DNA of 64,000 nucleotides from Phoronis australis (lineage: Eukaryota; Phoronida; Phoronidae), in assembly GCA_002633005.1 (NCBI GenBank), contig NMRA01000740.1:37673-101672 (forward strand). Reading direction: 5' to 3'. Of this stretch, positions 55,601 through 64,000 are shown one piece after another. Below the pieces are notes generated by a model. It worked only from the letters and a program-made list of their open reading frames with translations. It made no database searches and had not been told where the DNA came from. A program made the position numbers and the translations under genes. Every line of letters starts with the position of its first letter. Positions within the stretch are counted from its first letter, which is position 1.

Positions 55601-58568
55601 TACTTCACGTCACATGGTCCAAGTCTTAGAAATAGTTAATAGAAAATGTCTCGTAAATTTGTTAGGAAACGATTCCCACTTTCACAACATATTTTGACAA
55701 ACCTATGCACTCACGCACACGCACTCATGCACACGCACTAACGCACACGCACGCAGAGGCAAATGCAAAGAAACACACACTAGTTACAATCATCTGAAAA
55801 TCACCTGCATAGCTTGCTTGCAGTCTTTAAGTAGCTGGTCAGGTGAGGCAAGCTTACTTTTGTATTGATCCAGTAAATACCTGTGGCGCGCTCTTTTGAT
55901 GATCTACAACAGGATAACACGACATTACGTGCACATTGTACTCAATTTGTCAAAAATACTCTTTTCGTACATGTCACATCACAAATGTCTCAGTTCACAG
56001 ATGCTGGACACAATACACACAACATGCTTCACTCTGCCAATTCGAAACTAAGTTTAACAATGAACATAACTGTGACATGACTCAAAGTATTGCATCAGAA
56101 ACTTCTGTTTTCAAAAATGTTCATCAGTTGAGTCATTCCATTTAAGGTTGACCTAAACTAAAGAGATTCATCCATTCAGAACACATATTAAGTAAATTCT
56201 TTCGACATAGACAAAATAGACAATGGTTACCATTTAATTGGTTGGGAACATGTTTCTATCATGGACAATGACAGCAAATGACAGCAACATGTTTGCTACT
56301 GGCGGATCAGAGAATATATTTGCATCAAAAGGATAGGTAATAAGTGCAAGAAGAGAGACATGGGACAATTTCAACTTGACAAAAGCATGGGACAATTTCA
56401 ACTTGACAAAACCATGGGGCAACTTCAACTTGACAACAGCATACAACCCATTCTTTGCAGTAACCAAATTTCTAGCTCCACCTACTTCGATCATTACATC
56501 ACAGATCCAGTATTCGGCATCGGTTTGAAAATAACCACCGAAGCATGGATGTAAAAAATTAACAGTGTAAGACTTAATCTTCTATGTTTAAAGAATTTTG
56601 CTCCTCATATGCCGACCAAGTTTGTAAAAGGCATCATGGCACACTTCTGAATTGGAACGCTTTGTAAGGCTGCACAATGAGCTGGCAGGCAGCATACCTT
56701 TTGGGCACACAACAAATAGCAAACTCCTGAATTCAAGTTTTCTCTGTTGAAGAGGTAGAAAAATGCAACGTATCATTGAACTTTTATTCAAAATCAAAAG
56801 GTTAAGCCACATCACTTCTGAGATGAGTTGTGCAAGTAACTGCAAATATAATGAACTACACTCAGCGTGTCAATTCTTATCACTATCCCAGGTCTCTTTA
56901 CTGGTATAAGGCAGACAGAAAATTGATTTTGAAGTTTAAATAATGGTCACTGTGATAGACAAATACCTTGACGGTGCTAGAACAAGATTTCAGTCATCTG
57001 AGATGAGAAAGAAGCTTGATATTAGATCAAAGTGAAAAGTTTATGCAAGGCTTCCTACTTTTTAACATTTATCTTGTGAACACTCTACGAACACACCCAT
57101 AGACATCTTTTTATAACTTGCGTTATGAATTTGCGGTTAACGATACCTATACATCAGTTTTAAAGTTTTGTCATTCACTTTGCTTCAATAGTAAATCTCA
57201 GGTAATTCGCAGGGTTATTATGTTAAACAGTGGATGTTCTCTTATCAACAACTCACTTTATCATCGATATCTGTGATGTTTAAACAGTAGAACACATCAT
57301 AGTTAAAGTAGTTCATGAGTACTCGACGCAGGATATCAAATGACATGTAAGAGCGTGCGTGTCCCATATGTGACGCATCATACACAGTCGGACCACAGCT
57401 GTACCACAATACACGGCGACCATTTTGTGGCACAAACACCTCCTGTAAAACAAGCCAGACAACTTTGAAGATATTTGCTTGACACATGAAAATGTGTCAA
57501 AATTTAATTCAATAATTCTAAAATACTGTCTCGTGTGTAATATTTTTTGCTTCCGAATTACACATTTAACAATGAAGTGCAACAGTAATTTGAAAGTGAT
57601 AGCTTTTAACGTAATTTAAAATATTGAGATTTTTGTGCTTTCTTAAAAGCACGATCTGACCAACAGAACAAATCACATAACATGAACTTTTTGACTATGT
57701 AGATAATCTCCAACTTTACAAATAATTAATGATGTAATTGAGACAGTTATGCCAAAAGCAATTATAAGATACAATCTGAATAAAATAAGAATTGTTAAAT
57801 TTACTAAACATATCTCCATCACCTGACGAAGCTAATGATAAGAGAACTAACCTTTTGTCGCGTCAAACTGTTGTATAGCTTCAGCTGCACTACATCACTG
57901 CCAGCAGGGGGCTGCCAGAATGGCTGACAACGACGCTTTACCTTGGAAGAGTCCCCTGCGTGTCCAAATATAACTCGATGAACCTCAGTACAACACAAAT
58001 GGGTCATACCAACTCTTGTTTACCCTCTTACCCTTGATCACATTAAAAACAGAACCATGTTAAAAGATTAAAAATTAATTCTAATTTTATTGTCATAGAA
58101 CACCTGTTATCTCAGCATGACACACTTTTCTCTGCCAGGATGTCTTCGTGGCAGACTGTCACTAATGTCACTTACGCACAACTGGGAAAACGGTTATAAT
58201 GAATAATACGGCAGATACTGGTAGTAAGGACGTCGTTATAAAGTAACCACCCTCCAATGAATGGAAACATTTATCTTTAATAGACCGGATGTTATCATTG
58301 GTAATTGCTGCTACTGACAAAAGCTGGAGGTCCCTCATTTCCACCAGACCACGTCAGAATCATACGTCTGAAAATTGGACACCCCCATGCATAAACAGCT
58401 GATAATAAATTGGTAGTCACGCACGGACCACGTTTTCGAAAGATCTCCTTTGTCGATTTTTTAAGACAAACTACACATGTGCATGATTTGAGAGATCTAT
58501 AGAAAGTACAAAAACTAAAAAAATCTGTTGACAGTTAGACAAGATGACGAGTTACCTTGCTCGGACAT
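40692..58568 (-). CDS. CARS1: Cysteinyl-tRNA synthetase, cytosolic
   Basis: Eighteen coding exons (minus): 58556-58568, 57852-57955, 57257-57442, 55805-55903, 55339-55485, 54528-54668, 53176-53386, 52521-52633, 51827-51955, 49240-49473, 48917-49017, 48605-48645, 47117-47265, 45912-45977, 45142-45223, 44017-44165, 43144-43287, 40692-40844. Phases agree at all junctions and the frame has 753 codons, close to the human enzyme. It charges tRNA-Cys with cysteine in the cytosol. The class I HIGH motif reads HMGH (residues 64-67) and the KMSKS motif is intact (405-409). Zinc ligands expected from bacterial CysRS are Cys55, Cys347, His372 and Glu376. The eukaryote-type insertion (about 102-290) and the Lys/Glu-rich C-terminal extension with ETDKYSKFD are present. 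Exon 1 codes only for MSEQ plus one base; it was chosen because it splices in phase to GDSSKVKRR. Confidence 0.97.
41035..41260 (+). repeat. Dispersed repeat family B copy
   Basis: Aligned with 27625-27860 over most of its length: AACAAAAATCAAATTGGGCC, CTCATAAAATCGGTCTCAT, TTCCTTACCGTAAT, GATTCTATTTC, GAAATCAAAACCATCAGC and TTGCCTGTGACTCAA. In the last intron of CARS1. A shorter copy follows at 41885-42060. Confidence 0.7.
41885..42060 (+). repeat. Dispersed repeat family B copy
   Basis: Shares ATGAAAATCAAATTGGGCCTT, ATCATAAAATTGGTTGCATAA and GATAGAATTTTACTTCCATT with the copy at 41035. In the last intron of CARS1. Confidence 0.65.
42274..42374 (+). repeat. 52 bp tandem duplication
   Basis: Two near-identical 52 bp units in tandem, starting CCATGGTCAAACCTCAACTC. 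Intronic in CARS1; the high identity suggests a recent origin. Confidence 0.9.
46510..47035 (+). repeat. Dispersed repeat family A, copy 3 (longest)
   Basis: Contains both the upstream part shared with 36750-36840 and the downstream part shared with 585-875 and 2085-2650. At 46655-46668 it shows the uninterrupted sequence GTGTAGCAGGAACT, the empty site for the insertion at 2114-2259. It lies in an intron of CARS1 immediately downstream of exon 13. Confidence 0.8.
48795..48841 (+). repeat. 16 bp tandem repeat
   Basis: Three copies of the 16 bp unit CTAGACAGTGGCCAAT with one or two changes. Intronic in CARS1. Confidence 0.9.
55697..55762 (+). repeat. CACGCA-rich imperfect microsatellite
   Basis: Irregular repeats of CACTCACGCACACG and CACTAACGCACACG type. 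Intronic in CARS1. Confidence 0.8.
56360..56440 (+). repeat. 27 bp tandem repeat
   Basis: Three copies of a 27 bp unit beginning ATGGGACAATTTCAACTTGA. Reading frames across it on both strands give matching peptide repeats but have no other support; it lies in the third intron of CARS1. Confidence 0.9.
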
Positions 58569-58814
58569 CCTGCGGGTGATGAAAGTTATCTAGTCTTAAA
58601 CCCACATAATACGTGATGTTTGAAACATAAGAGACAAAAAAGCGCTATAATTGCATCAAACGACAAGAAAACTTCTTTTAAGTGAAAAATGTTTTAAAAT
58701 GGCTTAAAATGAGGATAGTATACATATAAATTGGAATGATTTTAATAGGCGTTGAGAGTTTATGAAACAGGAAGTGAACTCGGCCTCTTTTTCACGTTCC
58801 CTCCAGCCGCGAGC
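58569..58814. promoter_or_regulatory. Bidirectional promoter of CARS1 and EIF3M
   Basis: 246 bp separate the two divergent start codons, so both 5' UTRs and the core promoter must fit here unless non-coding first exons exist. There is no clear TATA box for either side. An ETS-type site ACAGGAAGTG lies at 58767-58776, as is common in housekeeping bidirectional promoters. On the EIF3M side the pyrimidine run CCTCTTTTTC (58783-58792) resembles the TCT initiator / 5' TOP motif of translation-factor genes. Confidence 0.75.
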
Positions 58815-61800
58815 ATGAGTGTGCCGGCTTTCATAGATTTAACTGAAAAAGACCAGGTTAGCTAGTGTCCCTGACTCTTGATGCTAGGTTAACTTATTGT
58901 AAATGTTTGATTTAAACCAGCAGCTCCTTATCTACTCTGTTACTTTGCTTTATATGAATGTTTACAATCGTGAATGTTTCACCTTATGTTCAGTTTGGCA
59001 GGTCTCCCCGACTGTCGTGTCGTGCCTCCTGTCGGCATGGTTGGCAGAAAGGTGCCTCTCAACCATTTGAACGTTTCCGTTTGACCTCAATCGCATTGAC
59101 TGTAATGGCATTCAATCTTTAATATTGTTGCTGGAACGAAGGACTTATTCGAAAAAATTGTTGATAGTGGTGTTTGTTCTCATCCATTCTAGGTAATTGT
59201 TTACAATGACATCGTCAAATTTCTGCTCCCACTATTTCCCGGTTGTGATACCGCCATTCTCAATGGAAGGAGTTGCTGGCAGCCTAAAACTGTACTAATT
59301 TACCAACACCCATATACTGCAGAGCATTGCTCTTCATAAGTTCGAACTGACCGAGACCTGTCAACCCGGGGCCCGAGCTACGGTCCCACGGGTTCGCATT
59401 TTATGGTGAACCTGCTACTCTGCCACTGACAGGAATCACAGGCATCCTCAGCTTCTGATCGTCCCAAATACACTACATATAATACTACAAGGTATAACAC
59501 TTCGGACTAGAAATTCCACGGGTGCTTCACTTTTGTCGTCCATAGCAAACACAAAACTCAATAAATTTACACGAAACAGAGGTTCAACAAACCCTGAAGA
59601 ATTTTTCTTTCTCCCAATACCATTCACGGTGTCCTGTTCCGGCAATTTCCGTACCGTCCTTGACCTCGAGCGGCCCACGGTGAAAGTGTGTGGCGACTTT
59701 TTGTGAACATTTTTGTTCTTTGACTGCGAATTTCTTGCGAAGTCGCCGGAACAGGACACCGTGAATGGTATTGGGAGAAAGAAAAATTCTTCAGGGTTTG
59801 TTGAACCTCTGTTTCGTGTAAATTTATTGAGTTTTGTGTTTGCTATGGACGGCTAAAGTGAAGCACCCGTGGAATTTCTAGTCCGAAGTGTCATACCTTG
59901 TAGTATTATATGTAGTGTATTTGGGACGATCAGAAGCTGAGGATGCCTGTGACAGGAATCTGCAAAAAAAGGTCGTTTTCGAGGTCCAAATTCATGAAAA
60001 TGGTATCAATTTAGAGAATTTTGTGGAAAAGGGGTCAAATGATTACAAAACTAAAAATTCGTGGAAAATGGTAAAATGCTACCATTTGTTATCTCAGGAA
60101 AATTTCATGGGCAAACATTTAGAATCGATGATGCTATTTCATTCATTAGCAAAAGGTGTTGCTGTAATCATGAGTTAACGAACATGGTGGTATCATCTGG
60201 GAATTTGCGAACAGAAATTTGACCACATTTGAGGAAACGCCGGTAGGGGACACATTCTTGTATTTTTGGAATTAAAACAGGAAGCGTATTTGTACGATAC
60301 CAAAATTGTGTGTGTATGTCAATGTTGTGGTATTGTAAACAATTACCTCCATCTACACTTGAAAGGTACATATGGTAGTGTAACTTTGTTTAGCCAGGGT
60401 GAAGCTAGACTGTTCCACCATCTCAAATGGCCTCTGTAGAGACGCTGGCCATTGCCCTACATACTCCGGAAGCTTTTCATGAGAAAAGCATCAAAGTTGT
60501 GTTGTTACAAGTACCTATTGCACATAGAGGGACACCTGAGAAAGCTGTTGATGTCTTGAACTCTTCCCATCTTGAATAAAGACTCCTGCAATCAAATACT
60601 CCCGCAATCAATCTTTTTTTCGAACAGTCATTTGTTCAGTTGACCATATCGGCATCTGGCCATTTTTACACTGCTTGCGCCAGGGGATATTACTTCATAT
60701 CACCTGGCACGAGCAATGTGAGAATGACTTGAATTTTTGTACCAACACTGTCTGAAGATTGTAAGTAAGTGTGCAAAACCCATCAGTGTCCTGTTGTGTT
60801 GCATTGTTAACATCCTCACATCTGTTTGAGGTAAAGATTCCTAATTTAACTACATTATTGTTCTGCATGACTTGTTTTATAGGCTCTAGAGCTGCGTGGC
60901 TACCTAAAGTCACTGGGGTCTGAAATCTCCGAGGAGAACTCTCCAGATGGTCTCTTGTCTGACCTTCACCAGGTCATTGGAGCGATCAGTGTATGCTTTA
61001 CAGATGAGATAGCTTCTGAACACAGTAAGTTTGGGAACGGGGCGAGACTTTGGTGTAAGTGGGTCAGGGTTAGAAAAATGAAACTAGCAACGCACAATGT
61101 TGACGTTGAGTGTTTTACATTTTCAAACACCCAGCTCGATGTTAGAGAATTTGGTGGGGGAATGGCCGTTTCAGGATGTCTGAGCTGACCTTTTACTGGT
61201 AGTAAATCAAATAGTCTATATACACAGTGGTCTTTGTTAAGTCAGCTGCGCATGTAAATCTACTGTGTAGTGAGCTTGCCTGCTTAAATAGGCTAAAAAG
61301 GTCCATGTCTGACAGCAGAAGTTACCATATGCCATCCTGTATGTCAATTTGTTATGAAAACAAATTCCTCTTGTTTTTTTTCATTTTGTTATCCGACATT
61401 CTGGAAAGATGTTTTCTGTTAACTTGGCTGTATATTTTATTGTCGGGAAGCATAGGTCCATTTTCCAGAGACAGAACAATGAGACATACCATTGTTTGGA
61501 CACTTCATAAATCCTAACATGTGTTGACAGCTGATCTGTAGAACACTCAAGAAGTAAATGAGTTTTAATCCTATTCCAAAGGACTAGGTGTTCTGGGCTA
61601 AGAATTTGTGAAGCAATGTAGTGAGTGATTTGTTTCATCGTTATTGTCTGTCACTATGCCTTTGCCCATCTTCATGACAGAGGTCATTATCGTGATCATT
61701 AAGAACTGTGCACTGTTTATGTCTTACAGCCGAGAGTGTCCTGAATAGCTTGATATCGCTCCTTCTCATTATCCCAGCCAGTCGGAGGGAGGAACCTGTC

Positions 61801-63841
61801 TTGTCGTTCTGTGAGAAAATTGCCAAAACTGAGAAGGAAACTGTGACACGGATCAGAGTGTAAGTCTATTTAGACCAGTCACTGACAGCCTTGTTTGTTC
61901 ATGGTACGGAAAATTCTCTGTCTATCAATTTGTGGTCATAGAATCTAGATTCAAGATTAACTTTCAGACTTCACCAAACATTTATAGTAGTTAGGCCAGT
62001 ATACATCACCCATTCTCATTGATTTGTGGTCAAATTAGCACTTGAATTACGGGATTCCATTCTGGAAGAGATTAGACGGAGTAGAGTTGGAAGCTGAAGA
62101 ATGAGGATAATGGATTTTATTTACGTTGGCGTAGGTAGTTATGGTGTCTGAGTGCGTCACTGGTGATGTTTAGTTCATTTCATGTAACGTCAGTAGAATG
62201 GACTAGAGTAATAACTAGATGTTTGAATCGACTTGTAGGTCAATTCATACAATAATTGTTCCTTTACTCTAAAGTTTGCCTTAGAAACATAGTTGTTGCT
62301 TAAGATGGGTCAGTCAACACACAGTCAAGTGATACAGTACAAGCCAAAGTGTTCACACAAAATGACCCACAATTCCCCATCATGATGGTTGGGCAGAAGC
62401 TGAATTCATCATCAGACTAGACTTACTTCATGACAGAATGAAAGTGAATTAACAGGAAAATTATTATAAGGTGGCTAAGCCATTCTGTAGTTAGAATTTT
62501 GCCACCCAAATTATTATTACCAGTAACTTTTACTGTTTTGTGAATTAGCCGTCATAATGTGGAAACTGTATTTTCTCCAATTATCGTGCTGTAGATGTGG
62601 TGACTATACAGTTCTGTGTCAGTTGCATTATAGAGTTTATTCTACTTTACAGGTTAAGCAACTTGTTTCATGGCCTTGAGGAGAAGTCATCTCTGAAGTA
62701 TTCTGTGTACTGTGTGCTTGTTAAAGTGGCGGGCCAGGCAGACATGATGAATATGGTCCCTTGTGACCTGAACCAGGTACATGACTCCGCAACCGTCACT
62801 GAGCTGCTTGAGAAGGCATGGTGTCTTTATAGAAGGGTAGTCGTACAACACAGCAGTTTGGATTGACTAAAAGCTCAAACTTGTGAGACTCAGGTTGAAG
62901 TCCTGTGTTTGCTGGCAGACTATGAGCATTGTGACTCTTACCTCTCCGTGTTCAGTCTCAACTTGAGTGCATGAGTGCCGGTGAATGTGATGTGGGGGGT
63001 TCTCATGGAGAGGAGAACTCGGCACTGGTTGGGGTACCTTGTTAAACATGTTGATTTAAAAAATGGAGTGGTCATCGGTTGTCCTAGACCAAAATTTGTG
63101 AACTACTGCAATTGAGCTTAAAATTAAAGGCAATCATTTAGGTTGGTGTGATTTTTTCCAAAGTTCGCTTATTTATACTGTTTTGTGCTTTGAACTGCTT
63201 TTCCAACTTAATGTTAAAATTAAATTTATTATTACAATACTGTATTGTGTTTTACAGGTTAAGAGTTGGCTATCGTCATGGGAGGTGAATGCACAAAAAG
63301 CTCAGAATTTATTACGCACTCTGTATGATGCCTTTATCAACTCAAAACAGAGGTAAGATAGTCTACAGTTCAACACTTACAGATCAGCAAGTTTTACAAG
63401 TAATACGGCAAGTATTACACAAGTAATGAGGCAATTATTGCAAGTAATACAACAAGTATTACAAGTAATACGACAAGTATTTTTTTTGCTTGTCAGATGT
63501 GTAAGTTCATGTTGCTATCATTCAGTCTTTGAGACTGTTTCTCCCAATCCCCTTGAAAGAGCTCAAGGAATTGAGCAGGACATTTTTATTGAGGAGGGTA
63601 CAGTTGATGTTCATTTTCTTACAAACTTGGCTACACTTGTGGCGCTACTGCCAGTTTTTGTTTTTGCTTTTGAATTTACAAAGTTTGTCAATGGACCTCT
63701 ATGATTGTTTTACTAGTCACATCAGCACTAGATGATGTGTGCTTGTTTACTTTCTAGTGATAATGCTGGTAAAGTAATGATTGAGCTGCTGGGGACATAC
63801 ACTGAGGAGAACGCCTCTCAGGCTCGCGAAGATGCCCAGAA
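58815..63841 (+). CDS. EIF3M: Eukaryotic translation initiation factor 3 subunit M (5' part)
   Basis: Six coding exons: 58815-58856, 60883-61024, 61730-61859, 62653-62776, 63258-63352, 63758-63841. They encode the first 205 residues plus two bases; the gene continues past the window (the family is about 375 residues). The protein is a PCI-domain subunit of eIF3, which recruits mRNA and tRNA to the 40S ribosome. The start MSVPAFIDLTEKDQ matches the family almost exactly. Further landmarks are LGSEISEENSPDGL in exon 2, LSNLFHGLEE and YSVYCVLVKVA in exon 4, LLRTLYDAF in exon 5, and MIELLGTYTEENASQAREDA in exon 6. All splice phases agree. Exon 1 is separated from exon 2 by a 2 kb intron holding a foldback element. 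Confidence 0.96.
59438..59950. mobile_element. Foldback (Mutator-like) element with 206 bp arms and 10 bp duplication
   Basis: The left arm 59438-59643 and the right arm 59745-59950 are inverted copies, each 206 bp, differing at about three positions; a 101 bp unique spacer lies between. The ends are ACAGGCATCCTCAGCTTCTG. GACAGGAATC occurs directly outside both ends (59428-59437 and 59951-59960), a 10 bp target duplication. Long terminal inverted repeats with 9-11 bp duplications are typical of Mutator-like elements. A 103-codon minus-strand ORF crosses the element but is probably chance, and there is no transposase. It sits in intron 1 of EIF3M. High arm identity suggests a recent insertion. 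Confidence 0.9.
63391..63481 (+). repeat. AAGTAATAC / AAGTATTAC tandem repeat
   Basis: About nine imperfect units of CAAGTAATACGG and CAAGTATTACA type; unit sequences are partly reverse-complementary, so the tract can form hairpins. It lies in intron 5 of EIF3M. Confidence 0.8.
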
Positions 63842-64000
63842 GTAAGTGATATCTCCATTATTGTTATCACTGACTAGCCATGTTGAAAGATTTATTTACC
63901 AACTGATGTAATGCCCTGGACGCTCTTTTGTAAACTGTTGGTTCATGCTCGATACCAATGTTATATGACAACTCCACTGGTATCTTTAGATATTTTTATG

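Noticed and set aside
56234-56494. Peptide repeat FVKLKLSHA on the minus strand
   Set aside because: It is the translation of a 27 bp tandem repeat inside a CARS1 intron.
59448-59759. 103-codon minus-strand ORF
   Set aside because: It lies across the foldback element in EIF3M intron 1 and shows no transposase or other domain.

Overview
The window is genomic DNA from an animal, most likely an invertebrate deuterostome (acorn worm, amphioxus or echinoderm; I cannot decide which). Genes have many short exons with GT-AG introns. Protein modules are typical of the deuterostome extracellular repertoire (LDLa, MAM, SRCR, CUB, discoidin). Introns and spacers are AT-rich and full of small repeats. 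No prokaryotic features, CRISPR arrays or rRNA were seen. Single N bases at 29020 and 36981 suggest assembly joins.

From about 2.7 to 30.3 kb the minus strand carries one large mosaic gene. Its recoverable exons give LDLa - MAM - SRCR - SRCR - SRCR - Ser/Thr-rich linkers - CUB - Ser/Thr-rich linker. Splice phases agree at every junction that can be tested; one exon of the third SRCR, the end of the CUB domain and both gene ends were not found. The introns hold a decayed Gypsy-type retrotransposon (14.2-17.1 kb), an LTR with heat-shock-element-like sites (23.6-24.3 kb), foldback elements, a tRNA-like SINE head and a duplicated block (28.6-29.5 kb).

At 34.7-38.4 kb a three-exon plus-strand gene encodes a secreted protein of about 209 residues with a signal peptide and one discoidin (F5/8 type C) domain. 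It converges on CARS1 (cytosolic cysteinyl-tRNA synthetase), whose coding region is complete on the minus strand: 18 exons, 40,692-58,568, 753 codons. CARS1 is head-to-head with EIF3M (plus strand, from 58,815; first six coding exons, then the window ends). Only 246 bp separate the two start codons, so the two translation-machinery genes probably share a bidirectional promoter.

Small non-autonomous DNA elements are frequent. Several have readable target-site duplications: a 513 bp foldback element in EIF3M intron 1 with a 10 bp duplication, and short CAGNGGCGGATC-type and CATGGGCGGCGC-type elements with apparent 5 bp duplications. One insertion can be checked against an empty copy of its target repeat elsewhere in the window.
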